A stretch of 64,000 nt of DNA. Origin: Holacanthus passer (taxonomy: Eukaryota > Chordata > Actinopteri > Pomacanthidae). Location of the stretch: contig JAFREQ010000041.1 in assembly GCA_025331565.1 (NCBI GenBank), forward strand, positions 2,914,001-2,978,000. Reading direction: 5' to 3'. Shown here in pieces: positions 1-11,222 of the stretch (positions are counted from its first letter, which is position 1; the number at the start of each line of letters is the position of its first letter). The notes below the pieces were generated by a model. It saw only the letters and a list, made by a program, of their open reading frames with translations, made no database searches and had not been told where the DNA came from. The translations under genes were made by a program, and so were the position numbers.

Positions 1-2230
1 ACAGAAAGATGACTGAGGTAGCACTCCAGAGGACTGGAGCTTTCCAGGGAGCATATCTTTGTAAACAGTTCCACCTCTCTATCTCTGGGAGGCCAAGTAC
101 AGCCATAAAACAGTTGTGGTTGGTACAGGAGCTGACACCCCCTGAGCTCTGTCTAACAAACATATTAGCCAGCAGTACCACACACGCATGGGTGGAATGG
201 CCATCCGCAATCTACCAATTGTTATTCATTACAGATTGCAACAGCAGCACCTTGCTGCTAGCTGAGCTATGTCCAAGGTAGAACATAAAAATGCTTATTG
301 GGTGATTTTAATATTCATGTATGTTGCCCTTAACCCCTGTCAATTGAATTCCTATATGTAGTTCCAACACATTCAAAAGATCATATCACTGACTCTTTTT
401 CTTTAAAAACCAAACCAAAACACAAATCCAGAACTGTTAACATCTTTACGCAGTCACAGTCTTTCCATTCTCAATTACATTGCTAGCTAAACAAACACCC
501 TTCCCTGGCTCAATGAACAGACAAAATAAAAAAAAAAAGGAAACCAACTAAGTCTAAGTCAGTTTTTTAGAAATACTACCAGAGAGCAGTAAAAGAGCAA
601 AGATAATAACATATTTCACGGACGTAATTTCCAAAAATAACCATAACAAAAAAGTCCTATTTAAGACAATCAGCAACAATCATAACGACCAACCAGTTTC
701 TTGAACAGAGAAATTTGCTGCCCATGTTGATAGAGAGCATTCAAGTGCAAATTTCACTAGATCCATGCCATCTGCTCACTTTCAACAGCCATATTACTTC
801 CTTCACCCAATTTCAAACTACTAAAATCCCAGCATTCAGTAAACTAATTTGACAGATAAAATCCGACACCTTCATTTTTTAAAAGAGGTATTTTCCACTG
901 CTGTTCTTTTTATTTTATTGATTATTAACAGCTCTCTGACTTCTGGCATGTTTCCAAATTGTTTCAAACATACAGTCATTCAACTGATGCTGAAAAGCCA
1001 CATCTGCATCCTTTTAAACTCAACATTTACAGTGTAATTTCCAAAATCATTGTTTTTTTGAAGGTGCTGGAGAAAATCAACTTACTTAATCTCTTTAAGA
1101 ACAATATTTTAAATATTATTTGGTCAGGTTTCAAAAGCTCGCCACAGCTCGGAGACAGCCATTGTGAAGTTTTCCAACAAGCGACAAGCCGCAGATAAAG
1201 TTGACTGGTCAGTCCTTGTGCTGTTAGATTTGAGCGCTGCTTTTAACACGGTTAAAAGGTAACAGCTCTACAACTCCTATGTTCTCACCTGACAAACAGA
1301 ACTTTCTTTGCTGTTGATAAAAAAAAGTCCTTTTCCTCAGGTGCTCATTTTAGCTGTGGACTACCTCAAGTGTCCTCTTCGGGCCTCTGTTATTTTCAAT
1401 ATACATTCTTCCTCTCAGTCAGATCATTCAATGGTCTCTCCCACCATTGTTATGCAGACAACACGCCGTTTATGTCCCTCTTCAGTCCAGTAACTTGAGC
1501 AGTTTAGATAATCTCCTTGCAGGATGTCAAATGCTGGATGTCGTGAAACTTTTCAAAATTGAATGACGATGAATTGGAGTTCATAGCAATGGGTTCAACA
1601 AACTCTACCAGCCTGGTTCACAGCGGGCTCAGCTCCCTTACTCAAAATACGAAGCTAGAAATATTGTCATACCATTTGATGTTGATCTCTACTTTGATGC
1701 TCAAGCGAAGCATGTAATGCATTCATGCTTCTTTCAGCTTAAAAAAAACCTTCCTATGATTTACATAAGGCTTTACGTGCTCATCTTTTCTTGTTTAGAC
1801 TACTCTAATGCACTTTACGCTGGTATCAGTCAGAGTTCCCTTGGAGTCCCCTGACTCCAACTGGTGCAGAATGTTGCCATCCAAAATTTTGAATTTTTTT
1901 GGGGGGAATTTTCAATGAAATATGAACACATCAATCCCATGTTAGCTGACTTACACTGGCTGTCTGTTTTATTCCAGATTGATTTAAAATAATCTCCTTT
2001 AAAGCATTAAATGGCCTTGCTCCAAATTATTTAAAGGATTTATTGGCTCCCTATGTGCTTCCAATGAGATCAGTGAATGCTGCTGGTTGTTCCTAGATGC
2101 CTGCTGTAACTAAACGCAACCTAGTCTTCACTGTTCAGGCAGTGCAACACTTTTTCTATTTAAATCAGACTACATTTGTTTTATGGTTTAAATCTATTCT
2201 TCAACACTTTCTTTTCTTTCTTCTAATGAA
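1..2230 (+). pseudogene. Decayed L2-like LINE (endonuclease and reverse transcriptase relic)
   Basis: Broken frames on the plus strand follow the order of a LINE ORF2. Near 290-320 a frame reads LIGDFNIHV, the GDFN core of an apurinic-type endonuclease. From about 900 to 1260 comes the fingers/palm region of an L2/CR1-type reverse transcriptase (NSSLTSGMFPNCFKHTVIQ, VLEKI, then LDLSAAFNT across 1220-1255). Near 1360 a frame reads FSCGLPQ, and near 1450 CYADN stands where the catalytic YADD would be, so one catalytic Asp is Asn. Later frames to about 2230 match the C-terminal part. Stops and frameshifts are frequent, so this is an old inactive copy. It may extend left of the window. The L2 assignment is from motif style and is less sure than the LINE call. 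Confidence 0.75.
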
Positions 2231-3724
2231 TATTAACACTATTGCTGGATTTTATCTTCCCATCTCTTTTACTTTTTGCCAGCACTGCTCACCTTCATCC
2301 TAAAAACTCTACATTCCCATTTTCACTGGATCCTGAGCTGTCAGGCTTCTCTGAGGGAGCCTTGCACACACGCACATTTTTGACAAGTTGAACAGGAAAT
2401 TGTGCCCCAGATGGCAGCTCCGTATTGTTGCTTTAATCAACACAAGTTAACTGCTAAGATAGGGAAGACAGAACGTGAGAGAGAATGTGAAGGTAAAGGT
2501 AAATTTATTACCTAGACTTTCTGTTGTAAACATCCATGTTGATGTTGCATCCTCCATTTTCTCTTTTCTGTTAAGGGTCTTATTTCAGCCAGAAAGCACT
2601 GCACAACAGACTCTCTAAGTCAGTCTTACATTAATCACTCACAGAGAAGCTTTATGCAACAGGTATTTAAGTCTAGACTATTTTTATGCAGCTGGCTTGT
2701 GATATCACCCAAGACTGTAAAATAAACTGGTATATTCCATATTCTATGGCTATTGGTTCCTCATGAAAAGAGACCTTACTTTATTACTGTAACGTTGAGT
2801 TTCTGTTTCAGCCAGTTTTATATTAGGGGCAGACATTTATTATTAATTTCCAGTAAATTTTGATCACATTTTAGCATGACCAAATGTGTCTAACACCCTA
2901 ATGCCAAGCACTTGAAAAACTAACTCTTCAGACACTGCTTATATTTTAAGAGGCCTGTTTGCTTCAAGTTAGGAAGGAGAAACTGACTGATTCATGTGTA
3001 GAAAACATGTCATCTGTGTTATATAATTATAATCTCTGCTGCTCATACCAGTGAACATATGAAGAAAAAGCTGGATATGAGTATCAGCTCAGACTACTGG
3101 AATGGATAGTGAAGGAATGTCTCTCAATGAAAAAGTAGCCTTTTCAAATAAAAATAAAAAAAACATTATTATATATCATTTGGTTAAGAAAGGAATACTG
3201 CTGCTATTACAGGAGGTCTGGAAAAATATTTCAAATAAACATTTGAAAAGTTCCAGAACAGGTACACACAGGACCTTGTGTTAAGACAGTTTGTGAAAGC
3301 ATTTATTAAAACATATATTAAAAAAAAAAATCTAATTATTTTTATTTTAAAATCAGGTGTACACAAGTCAAAATTGTCATTATTAGATGGTTAAAAGACT
3401 CAATGAGTCAAATTTGTGTTAAAAGTGTTGGATGTATTGAAATATTGTTTACAATAATTGAGTATTACACTGGTTGTACCTGTATGGGGGCACAAGAAAA
3501 AATACCTGTTGTCTCCAAGTTCCCATCATGCACAGTGCACACAGCACACTGGATGGTAGGTTCATTACATTTTGTCCAGAAACCCCAAACCAGTAAGTGC
3601 TCCTTTTACTGAATACTACCTGGCCCACAGCTTGATTTAGGATTATGCATCATGTGAGCACAATATTAAAAAATAACAGATCATAAACTGTTCAAACTTC
3701 ATTCGGACACAGGGTCACAAGATT
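2231..3724. other. Anonymous AT-rich DNA
   Basis: I see no recognisable coding region, RNA gene or clear repeat boundary here. Short ORFs of about 60-70 codons are not protein-like. Confidence 0.5.
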
Positions 3725-4319
3725 ATGCAACAATGCATGACCAAGGTCACAAAGTCAACAATTAAGAGAAGACTTCACCAGCGTGACTACAGAGGGTTCA
3801 CCACAAGGTGTAAACCATTGGTGAGCCTCAAAAACAGGAAGGCCATATTAGAGTTTGCCAAAAAACATCTAAAAGAGCCTGTGCAGTTCTGGAAGAAGAA
3901 GAACAACAACAAAGGACAGATGAAACAAAGATCAACTTGTACCAGAATGATGGGAAGAGAAGAGTACAGAATTCTTAAGTGTTTTGGTGCAATATTACCA
4001 GCCAAGCGCCTGGTGATGTCTATGGGTTTGAGACTTCAGGCTGTCATTGACTACAAAGGATTTGCAACCAAATATTAAAAGTGACAATTTGTTTTATCAT
4101 TATGTTAGTTTGTCCAATTACTTTTGGTCCCTTAAAACAGTGGAGGGCACATATAAAACGTGTTGTAATTCCTACACCATTCACCTTATTTGGATTAAAG
4201 GCGAAAGTCTGCACTTAAAGCACATGTTGATTGTTTCACTTCAAATCCATTGTGGTGGTGTACAGAGCCAAAATGCTGAAAATTGTGTCAATCCCCAAAT
4301 ATTTATGGTCCTGACTGTA
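3725..4319 (+). mobile_element. Internally deleted Tc1-like transposon, 3' part
   Basis: An open frame at 3725-4078 starts with a Tc1 DNA-binding region (KVTKSTIKRRLHQ, then LVSLKNRKAILEFAKKHLK), runs to the residues just before the first catalytic Asp (VQFWKK) and then shifts frame. It resumes with a C-terminal Tc1 piece (PAKRLVMSMGLRLQAVID, GFATKY, stop). Most of the DD34E catalytic domain is missing, so the copy is dead. The 3' end reads ccaaatatttatggtcctgactg at 4295-4317, the usual end of this fish Tc1 group, and is followed by TA at 4318-4319. I found no matching left inverted repeat upstream, so the 5' end is truncated or too decayed to see. Confidence 0.8.
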
Positions 4320-4938
4320 TTAAACTTCAGTGGTACTAATTTCTAAACAAACAAGAGGCCTACAGACCTGCTTTATGATGAAGTAAACAACTTATTGTTT
4401 ATCGTTTATTTCTTATAAACAATATTCATTACTTTAACATGGTCTCCAGCAGCCTGTCAGCACAGTCGGACACACAGAGGAATAGAAATACAATAAAATA
4501 CACATTCTGAAGGTGTGGTAAAGGACAGAGCACTGCTGATCTCAGGTCAGATCCTGTGAGTGGCGGGTAATGTAATGGTTTTATAGTGGTATTTTAACAA
4601 CTATAATTAAATGCTGTAAGTTCCCAACTCTAAGCTCATGATCCAGGAAAAATATTTTGATATTATGTTCATTGTGTAACAATAGGTTCTACTTATGAAT
4701 TTCAGATTCGTGAGTTGTGTCAGGAAGTGACTTATTGGATGGATGCAAAGCCAGTGGCTCAACAGCAGTGGTATATATTTCACCTCTTTGATAAAAGTGA
4801 ATTAATTGTTTGTTGTAGATATTGGGACACAGGCTTCAGAACTGCTTCAGAATCGTACAAAAGCATAACAAGAGATACAATTGATAGCTAAGAATGAATT
4901 TGATGACTGATCACTTGCACTTTTTTCCTTCCTTGTAG
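4320..4938. other. Anonymous DNA upstream of a broken zinc-finger gene
   Basis: No gene is seen. The segment ends in a pyrimidine tract and AG (4921-4938, ttttttccttccttgtag) that looks like a 3' splice site for the following exon, so part of it may be an intron of that gene. Confidence 0.4.
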
Positions 4939-6640
4939 GTTATGAATGTGGAAATGCAAACAGTGTGCTGAAACAGTATCTACAAGGTACCGATTACTGA
5001 AGCATAATAAGCTAGAGCACAGCCATTTTGGTCGGAGACTTTCAATTCCCCCTGCCTTCGCCCTAAGTCGGCTGGGATAGGCTCCAGCCCCCCCCGCGAC
5101 CCCGCAGAGGATTAAGCGGCGTATATCGTACAGATGTACAGATAATGGATGGATGGATGGACTTTCAATTCCATGCACATACTATGATTGCCCATGCTCA
5201 TTCAAGTCATGGAATGCCCTGAAGACTCATTTAAGTAAATGTCATGTTGAAGTTTCAGCTGCAACAAAGGCAGAGCTTGTCACATTTACATGTATTTTGT
5301 GCCCAGGAAGTGTCATATTATCTAGTAGAGACTACTTTTCCCATATCAATACCCACTTGAAGCGCTATGAAACTGTCAGTTTCAAACAAACATATATACT
5401 ACTTTCAAAACTCATAAAAGCAGGAAGCATGGCTCTTGCACAGTAAAAGACTTTAAAGTTGAGCTGGTGAAAAATATTGATGTAAATCATGAGGATCACC
5501 CATCTGAAGAACTTCCCTCAGAAACTGGGTTTGATGTAGATGCTCATGATTTGATTGAAACAGACACAGACAACGAGAGGCTAGAAGACAGAATAATTAA
5601 AAAATGTGTATCTGTTATTTTGAAATTGGAAATTTTGTCACATGTTCCAAGCTCAGCAATTGATGAGTTTTTAGAAGAACTGCACTTCATTTTCACCTCA
5701 GCCGTGGTTGTTGATACGCATACCACCTGTTCTTTAAGTCATCAGAAGTATGTATCTTTTCAGGATGGTGAACATTATAAGAACAACTCGTTATTTTCAG
5801 CTGGAGAATTAAGAATTTCCCTGTACTTATATATCAATGACTTTGAGGTGTGCAATCGCTTGGGGAGGTCTCGGAAGAAGCACAAAGCTGTTTACTGGAT
5901 ATTAGGTAATTTACCTCCTGGTAGTAGCTCAACTCTCTCTTCTATTTACCTAGCATTGCTGTGCAAAAGTGAGTATGTTAAAGAATATGGTTAGAAGAAA
6001 ATCTTTGAGCCTCTCTTGCATGATATTGTGACTTTAGAGCAACAAGGGTTATTCATTCCACAGCTGGGAACATTCATAAAGGGTACAGTACAGTGTGTGG
6101 TAGCTGATAATCTTGGGGCTCATGGTCTAGCTGGGTTTGTAGAGAGTTTCTCAGCATTTCTCTGCATTTTTGCAGATATTGTACAGCTCAGAGTTGCCTC
6201 ATTCAGACGCAGGAAGTAAAATCGGGCACATTTGAAGCCAGAACCAGAGAAGTCTATCGGCTGCACGTCACAACAGCTCAGAAAGAAGGTGTCATCTGCT
6301 TTGGTGTAAAAAAAAGCATGTGTTCTGACTTGTTACCACAAAATTTGCAAAAGAAAAATACAATTCGATTACTTCCTTTGATAGTTGGAAGACTTATTCC
6401 CAGTGATGAATCTGCATGGCATGTTATTTTAGATTTAAAGAATATTGTGTAATTGGCCCCAGTTCATACTGCAGAGTCTAGTGCACATTTGGAGTGCAAA
6501 ATCTCAGAGCATCGACAACGATATCAAGAACTATTTCTTGATCAAAAGTTACTTCCAAAGCATCATTTTCTGGAACATTATCCAGAGCTCAAAAAATGTT
6601 TTGGTAGAGCAGCTACTGTAATTGGTATCCTTCTGTGAGG
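4939..6640 (+). pseudogene. Broken C2H2 zinc-finger protein of a multi-copy fish family
   Basis: After a splice-acceptor-like AG at 4937-4938, the frame starts MWKCKQC at 4946. The first finger (CKQC... H...H) leads into a second (CTYYDCPC...LKTHLSKCH) and a third (FTCILC... HINTH). A SINE at 5050-5160 splits the reading frame between fingers one and two. A frameshift near 5390 moves the frame to THKSRKHGSC and the acidic segment at 5467-5994. A stop at 5992 and another shift near 6180 lead to a C-terminal segment with SEHRQRYQELF and LPKHHFLEHYP around 6500-6590. I recognise this arrangement as an uncharacterised protein family present in many copies in fish; whether it is host or transposon-derived I cannot tell. 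The disruption is modest and the frames are easy to follow, which suggests fairly recent decay. Function is unknown. Confidence 0.6.
5050..5160 (+). mobile_element. Short SINE or LINE-tail insertion with (GGAT)n end
   Basis: This 111-bp segment contains the core gctgggataggctccagccc followed by a GC-rich run, aagcggc and a (ggat)n tail, a 3' tail shared by several fish SINEs and CR1/L2-group LINEs. It is flanked by a perfect 13-bp direct repeat, gactttcaattcc, at 5037-5049 and 5160-5172 (the first g could belong to the tail). The insertion interrupts the zinc-finger gene. Without it, the flanking frame runs on directly through RLSIPC. The exact target duplication points to a young insertion. 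At this length it could be a truncated LINE 3' end rather than a full SINE. Confidence 0.85.
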
Positions 6641-6987
6641 AACACAGTGTGTGACCAGTTGCATTTTAGAAAAGAAAAAAACAGCAACAGCCGACTTCAA
6701 AGCTCTTTTTAGCCTAAAATTAATGAGGAATGACAAACCTGCCTAGAAAGGTAGTGGAGTCAAAGGTAATTTTTTTGTCTTTGAAATGTAGTGGAGTGAA
6801 ATTCAGAAGTTTCCAAAAACAATACTCAAATTAAGTGCAGATAATCAAAAAATGTACTTAAGTACAGTACTTTTTTACTATAGCCTCCCTATTTATAGAC
6901 ATTGCCAGATTTTGACAGAGAAATCAATTTGAGTAATTGAAATTGACAACTGCATTCTAATTCAAAACTTTTTCTTTCCATTTTGAG
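6641..6987. other. Non-coding spacer, possible intron
   Basis: The segment between the C2H2-family piece and the SAMD3-like piece is AT-rich without a coding frame. It ends with tttctttccattttgag (6971-6987), a plausible 3' splice site, so it may be an intron of a formerly spliced gene. Confidence 0.4.
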
Positions 6988-7226
6988 GATGTTGATCCTG
7001 GTGCAAAGAGAGAAATGGAGGAAATGGTCCTTGGAATCTACGTCATCCGTAATGATGGAGCAGAGGTGACAGTGTTCCGTCCTGCTTGGCCTGATCTACA
7101 GCCTGAACTTGAGCTACCTCAAAGATCTGAGATACACATTTGAATTTATTCAAAAAGTGTTGATGCAGTTGGATAGCAACAAGCTTTCCAACAAGGTGCA
7201 GGTCCTCAAAAACAAACTACATGAAT
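6988..7226 (+). pseudogene. SAMD3-like C-terminal fragment, broken
   Basis: The frame from 6988 reads DVDPGAKREMEEMVLGIYVI with RNDGAE after it. After a gap and frame change near 7070, it continues LGLIYSLNLSYLKDLRYTFE, then QKVLMQLDSN, SNKVQVLKNKLHE and a stop at about 7226. Both blocks match, from memory, the conserved C-terminal end of the SAM-domain 3-like proteins that occur in many copies in fish genomes. The middle of that domain (about 20-30 residues between GAE and the LGL block) is missing, so the copy is a pseudogene. It lies on the same strand 350 bp after the C2H2-family relic and after a splice-acceptor-like site, so the two may be exons of one gene. That link is an inference. 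Confidence 0.55.
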
Positions 7227-7415
7227 AACCTCACATCCAATCGGTGACTGTGACCTGGAGTTAGGTTCAGTGGACTCAATATCTTTGGACTGTTTGTAGG
7301 ACCAAAGAAGCGATCTAACAGTTGTGACATTTTTTCCCAGGTCTGAGCATTTGCTGATGCAAACTTCATATTTTGGACTGCTCTCTCAGCAGCTTCTGCT
7401 TTTTCTGCATTCACA

Positions 7416-7662
7416 AGATGTCTAAAGACACAATATTGAAGTACTTTCGAGACAAAAAAAGATGTCTAAAAACAGTGTATTGAAGTACTTTCGAGACAAA
7501 AAGAAAAATGTCTAAAGACAGTATATTGAAGTACTTTCAAGAAAATAAATGTCTAAAGACATATTGAAGTGCTTTCTAAACAAAAAGGATGTCTAAAGAC
7601 AGTATACTGATGCACTTTCTACAAAATACAGACGTCCAAAGATGGTATATCAAAGAATTTTG
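7416..7662. repeat. Decayed tandem repeat, unit about 40-46 bp, six copies
   Basis: The motif gatgtctaaagacagtatat plus tgaagtactttcgagacaaa recurs with starts near 7418, 7462, 7508, 7549, 7589 and 7632, so the spacing is 44, 46, 41, 40 and 43. Copies diverge progressively to the right. Looser echoes (tctaaagaca-like) occur near 7775 and 7905. Confidence 0.8.
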
Positions 7663-8367
7663 GTCATGTCATCTTTAAACCAAAACTGTCCAATGCTTTC
7701 TGTTTGTAATTTGATCGTGTTTGATGATGCCTGTTTGTATATCCCTGCTAACAAGGCAATTTGGAAAGAAAAAAGATATTCAAAGACATTAGTGTTTCTC
7801 ATTTATCAGCATTTGCTGATATTTCTGTTATGTCACTGCAAACTTTGCAATTATTGCAAACTTGAACATTTTGGTTTGAATTTTGAACTGGGTTCTAGAT
7901 GAAAGATCTCTAAAGACAAGTTTTGTTTTCGCTTTACAAAATTTTTTGATCAGTCAATGAAAACTGCTCTAAAACCTGTCCAAAATGCCAAAATGTTCAA
8001 AATGTTTACAGTGTGGTGTGCAGTGCTGCCGCCATGGCTCCTGCGCATTGTGATGTGCGCAAGTGTGAGGGTAAACTCAACCCTGCCTGCAAGTTTAATG
8101 GTAGTTTGTTACAAGTTGCTATTGCTTGTTTTCTTATCACTGTAAACTTAACATTTTGGTAGTTTGGTCTATTTTCTAGACAAAAATTTGTTGGCATATG
8201 CTGATACTATGATGATCTGAAGTTCGACAAACACTGTGTATTATACGTTCATCACTCATTTTGCTTTTTGTCAACCATCGACAATAAACTGCCAAATATT
8301 TTAGATTTATCAATGATTTATCATTTGCTTGTTACTCATTGCTGTTCTTTGTTTTCATATGGTAAAC
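7663..8367. other. Anonymous AT-rich DNA
   Basis: No recognisable gene or element. Weak echoes of the preceding tandem motif appear in the first 250 bp. Confidence 0.4.
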
Positions 8368-8502
8368 CAGGGGTGTCAAACTTATTATAGTTCACAGGCC
8401 ACGGACAAAGAAAACACTCCAAACATTGGAATGAAGAACTTCTCAGTGCACTTTTTACACTTTATAGTCACTCCATTATGGGCCTCATGTTTGACACTCC
8501 TG
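8368..8502. mobile_element. hAT-type MITE, 135 bp
   Basis: The left end caggggtgtcaaac and the right end gtttgacactcctg form an imperfect inverted repeat of a widespread vertebrate hAT-type MITE. Flanks tggtaaac (8360-8367) and ctgtaaac (8503-8510) agree at 6 of 8 positions, fitting the 8-bp target duplication of hAT elements after some decay. There is no coding capacity. Confidence 0.8.
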
Positions 8503-8852
8503 CTGTAAACTGAACCATTGCATTATAGACTGCTTGCTCAACATAAACATATGAAAGATTGTGATTATTTACATCAACTAACCATTTTATTTTAATTTTT
8601 GAGTTCTTTATAGCAGAAGAAAAAATTGTCATTTGAGCATTGGCTGATGTATGATTTGTATTTTTTTGTTTCATGTTCATGTGAAGTATAACATTAGGGG
8701 CAAACAGTTACTAACCCATGTCAAGCTTGACAAATGAAAGCAGTTGAAGTAAAGTTAAAGTTGTTTTTCACTCGCATTGATGAGGCACGTAGTTTTTAGT
8801 CATGTAAATTACAAGCAACAAAATCCTATGTTAATACAACTCAGCTGTGCTT

Positions 8853-9252
8853 TGTCTGATTTACTTAATTCAGTTTTGTCAACCGGTTCCACACAATGAA
8901 GTTGATAAATCAAACACAAGTGCATTTAGTAAATCAGACATAACTGCATTTAGTAAATCAGACATAACTGCGTTTAGTAAATAAGACGTAACCGCATTTA
9001 GTAAATCGGACATAACCACGTTTAGTAAATCAGACATTACTGTGTTTAATAAATCAAACATGTCTTGAGTAATTTCAAAATGTGTGTGTTAAGTTAATTC
9101 CACATAACTGAATGAGATAACATTTAATTAATACAGTTTTTTGAGATTTTCTTAACAGTATTTAGTAACAATCAATTCTTAATGTTTTATCTTATTTATT
9201 CAACTTTGTTATGTGGAACTGGTTGACATAACTGAGTTAAGTAAATTGGACA
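8853..9252. mobile_element. Inverted-repeat element carrying a 24-bp minisatellite
   Basis: The left arm 8853-8904 and the reverse complement of the right arm 9201-9252 align over about 52 bp with roughly 8-9 mismatches (shared blocks: atttactta, cagtt, tgtcaacc, gttccaca, aagttg). This is consistent with a non-autonomous DNA transposon or foldback element. The right outer flank (acttcatttctttgagtgta) may continue the terminal repeat, but I cannot find its partner on the left. No transposase is present and the superfamily is unassigned. Confidence 0.65.
8914..9057. repeat. 24-bp minisatellite, six units
   Basis: Six consecutive 24-bp units with consensus acataactgcatttagtaaatcag fill exactly 144 bp. 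The unit closely resembles the inner part of the right inverted-repeat arm (acataactgagttaagtaaa), so the array probably arose by amplification of arm sequence. In reverse translation it yields an LLNAVMSD repeat, which I regard as accidental. Confidence 0.9.
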
Positions 9253-10554
9253 CTTCATTTCTTTGAGTGTAGGCTAAACAGTTAAAGACAAAATGAGGCC
9301 AGGAGGAACCAGACTGGGAAACAGTAGTATAGATCAGTATGCAGTTTTGTTTGCTTGGTTTCCAAGGAAGAGAGAATTTAGTTATCCATCTGCCAATTAC
9401 CTAGTCCACATGCTTAAAGGAAACACAATACATATCCACTATGTATGCTCACACTAGGCAGCGGACCCACAGGGTTGTCTCTGCAATTCATTCCTCTGAT
9501 ACACAATCCTTCCCTTGGGGCACAGTCAACACCATTACCCTGCACACACATAGTATCTGCTTCTCAATGCTGATATCACAATCTGTGAAACTCAAGGAGG
9601 CCTAGCGGTCTTTCACGTTACCTACTTCCTCACTGATAGGCTCACATTACACCAGTGTCATACCTGCACTTCTTAGACCGTCTCCAAGTAAACGGCCTAT
9701 ATGCGGACATATATGACCATTAAGCAAACTCTGTAGCTCACACTTGCTAGTTGTCATCAAATTCTCTCTCTTCATCATGGCCTTATTTGCTTTCTCCTGT
9801 ATTATGACACACAGTGATAATATTTGTTTTCTATTTGCTTGTATAGGACAACACATTTTTTATATTAAATAATAATAATAATAATGATCTTGATACAGAC
9901 ACCTCAGATTTTGAATTTTAGATACACACTTAGTGGGACATTTTACTGTTGAACAATGAACTTGTCAGTGCTCTCTCGTGGACAAACTGTGCAATGGAAG
10001 CACCATTTCTCAATTAGCCCAAACCTAGTTTGGCATGTCTACATCATCAACCTTTATTGTAACTTGGAAATACAATGAGGTAGAGACCTCATTTACAATA
10101 TACCCGAGTAAAAAATATAGATGAAAGGTGAGACAAAGAAATTCAAATAGAATGCTTGCACATGAATTGACACATTCATTGATATATTCACTAATATTAA
10201 GCACCTGCAATACATAAATATTCAACTGCTGATATCAGCCTGCTAAATATTAGTCTAGCTCTACACAATGCAATACTCTAGATTTTCAGTAATGATGTTA
10301 CAGTTACTTGCCTTATTATGTATGTTGATGAAGGGAACTTTTAGTGTGTTGAAATTGAGAGACTGTCATAACTACTGGCATTTTGCCAGTAGTTATTCAT
10401 CTTGTCACTCTTCATCTTTTTCTTATCTTTTGACAGATTACATTTAGATAGATTTTTTGTGATGTGAGATGTTTACAATAGCTAAAATCTCATTTCATAA
10501 ATTAGCAAAAACTTGCTCCTGAGAATTCATATTGGAAGGAAATTAATAAGCTTG
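9253..10554. other. Anonymous DNA with a short AAT microsatellite
   Basis: No gene recognised. A short aataat run lies near 9867-9885. Confidence 0.4.
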
Positions 10555-11222
10555 TAGTGTAAGGTAGTGGTATACAGAGAACAAACGACCACTCAACATC
10601 AGCAAAACCAAGAAGATGATTGTTGATTTTAGAAAAAGGAGGTAAAATCATACACCCCTGTTTAAATCAATGGAGCTGAGGTGGAGCAGATCAACAGCTC
10701 CTGGGAATCAACATCACAGAAACCTGTCATGGTCATCCCACATCTCAACATGGTTAAGTAAGCTTAGAAACAGTGGTATTTCTTCAGCAAACTTAAGAAA
10801 GCAAAATTCTCATGCCAGGTTCCTGCGATCACATCCTGACTGGAAACATTACGAAATTCGGAGAGATTGTGCGTGTCCCAGGACAGGAGAGCTCTGCAGT
10901 GGGTGATTACAACTGCCCAGAACATTATTGGTAACTGAGCATCAGTGATGTCTGTAAGGTGAGTTGAGTAGGATACTAAAAAACAAAACCCACGACAGCA
11001 ACAGTCTGTTCACCCTGCTGCTGTTTTGTGTATACAAGTGATGCAGAAGTATCAGCTGCCATACCACCAGACTACAGGGCAGCTTCTTTCGTCAGGCTGT
11101 CAGACTCCTCGATTTGTCTTCCACATATAAAATAGATTTTTTTTTATGTAGCATAAAGGGACTACAGCTTGCATTTCGTTGCTGCCCCGTGTTGTAAAAT
11201 CACAAATAAATGAACCTTGAAC
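10555..11222 (+). pseudogene. LINE 3' end relic (C-terminal reverse transcriptase part plus 3' UTR)
   Basis: Frames read NISKTKKMIVDFRK, then, after shifts, LGINITENLSWSSHISTWLSK-like sequence at 10700-10760. Near 10900 a frame reads VITTAQNIIG, and near 11080 there is a match to the RTTRLxxSFFxQAVRLL end typical of fish jockey-superfamily LINEs. It terminates with tgcatttcgttgctgccc and aataaatgaaccttgaacc, a LINE-type 3' end with a polyadenylation-like signal. The 5' part is missing, as expected for a truncated insertion. It has many stops and is inactive. The exact LINE clade is not certain. Confidence 0.7.

Noticed and set aside
3787..4005. Minus-strand ORF over the Tc1 copy
   Set aside because: Shadow of the plus-strand transposase fragment.
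8914..9057. CRISPR-like array
   Set aside because: The units are directly adjacent with no spacers, and the genome is a vertebrate.
8879..9061. Minus-strand ORF with repeated LLNAVMSD units as a repeat protein
   Set aside because: It only reads the 24-bp minisatellite, which stays open because the unit length is a multiple of three. No start context or neighbouring coding signal.
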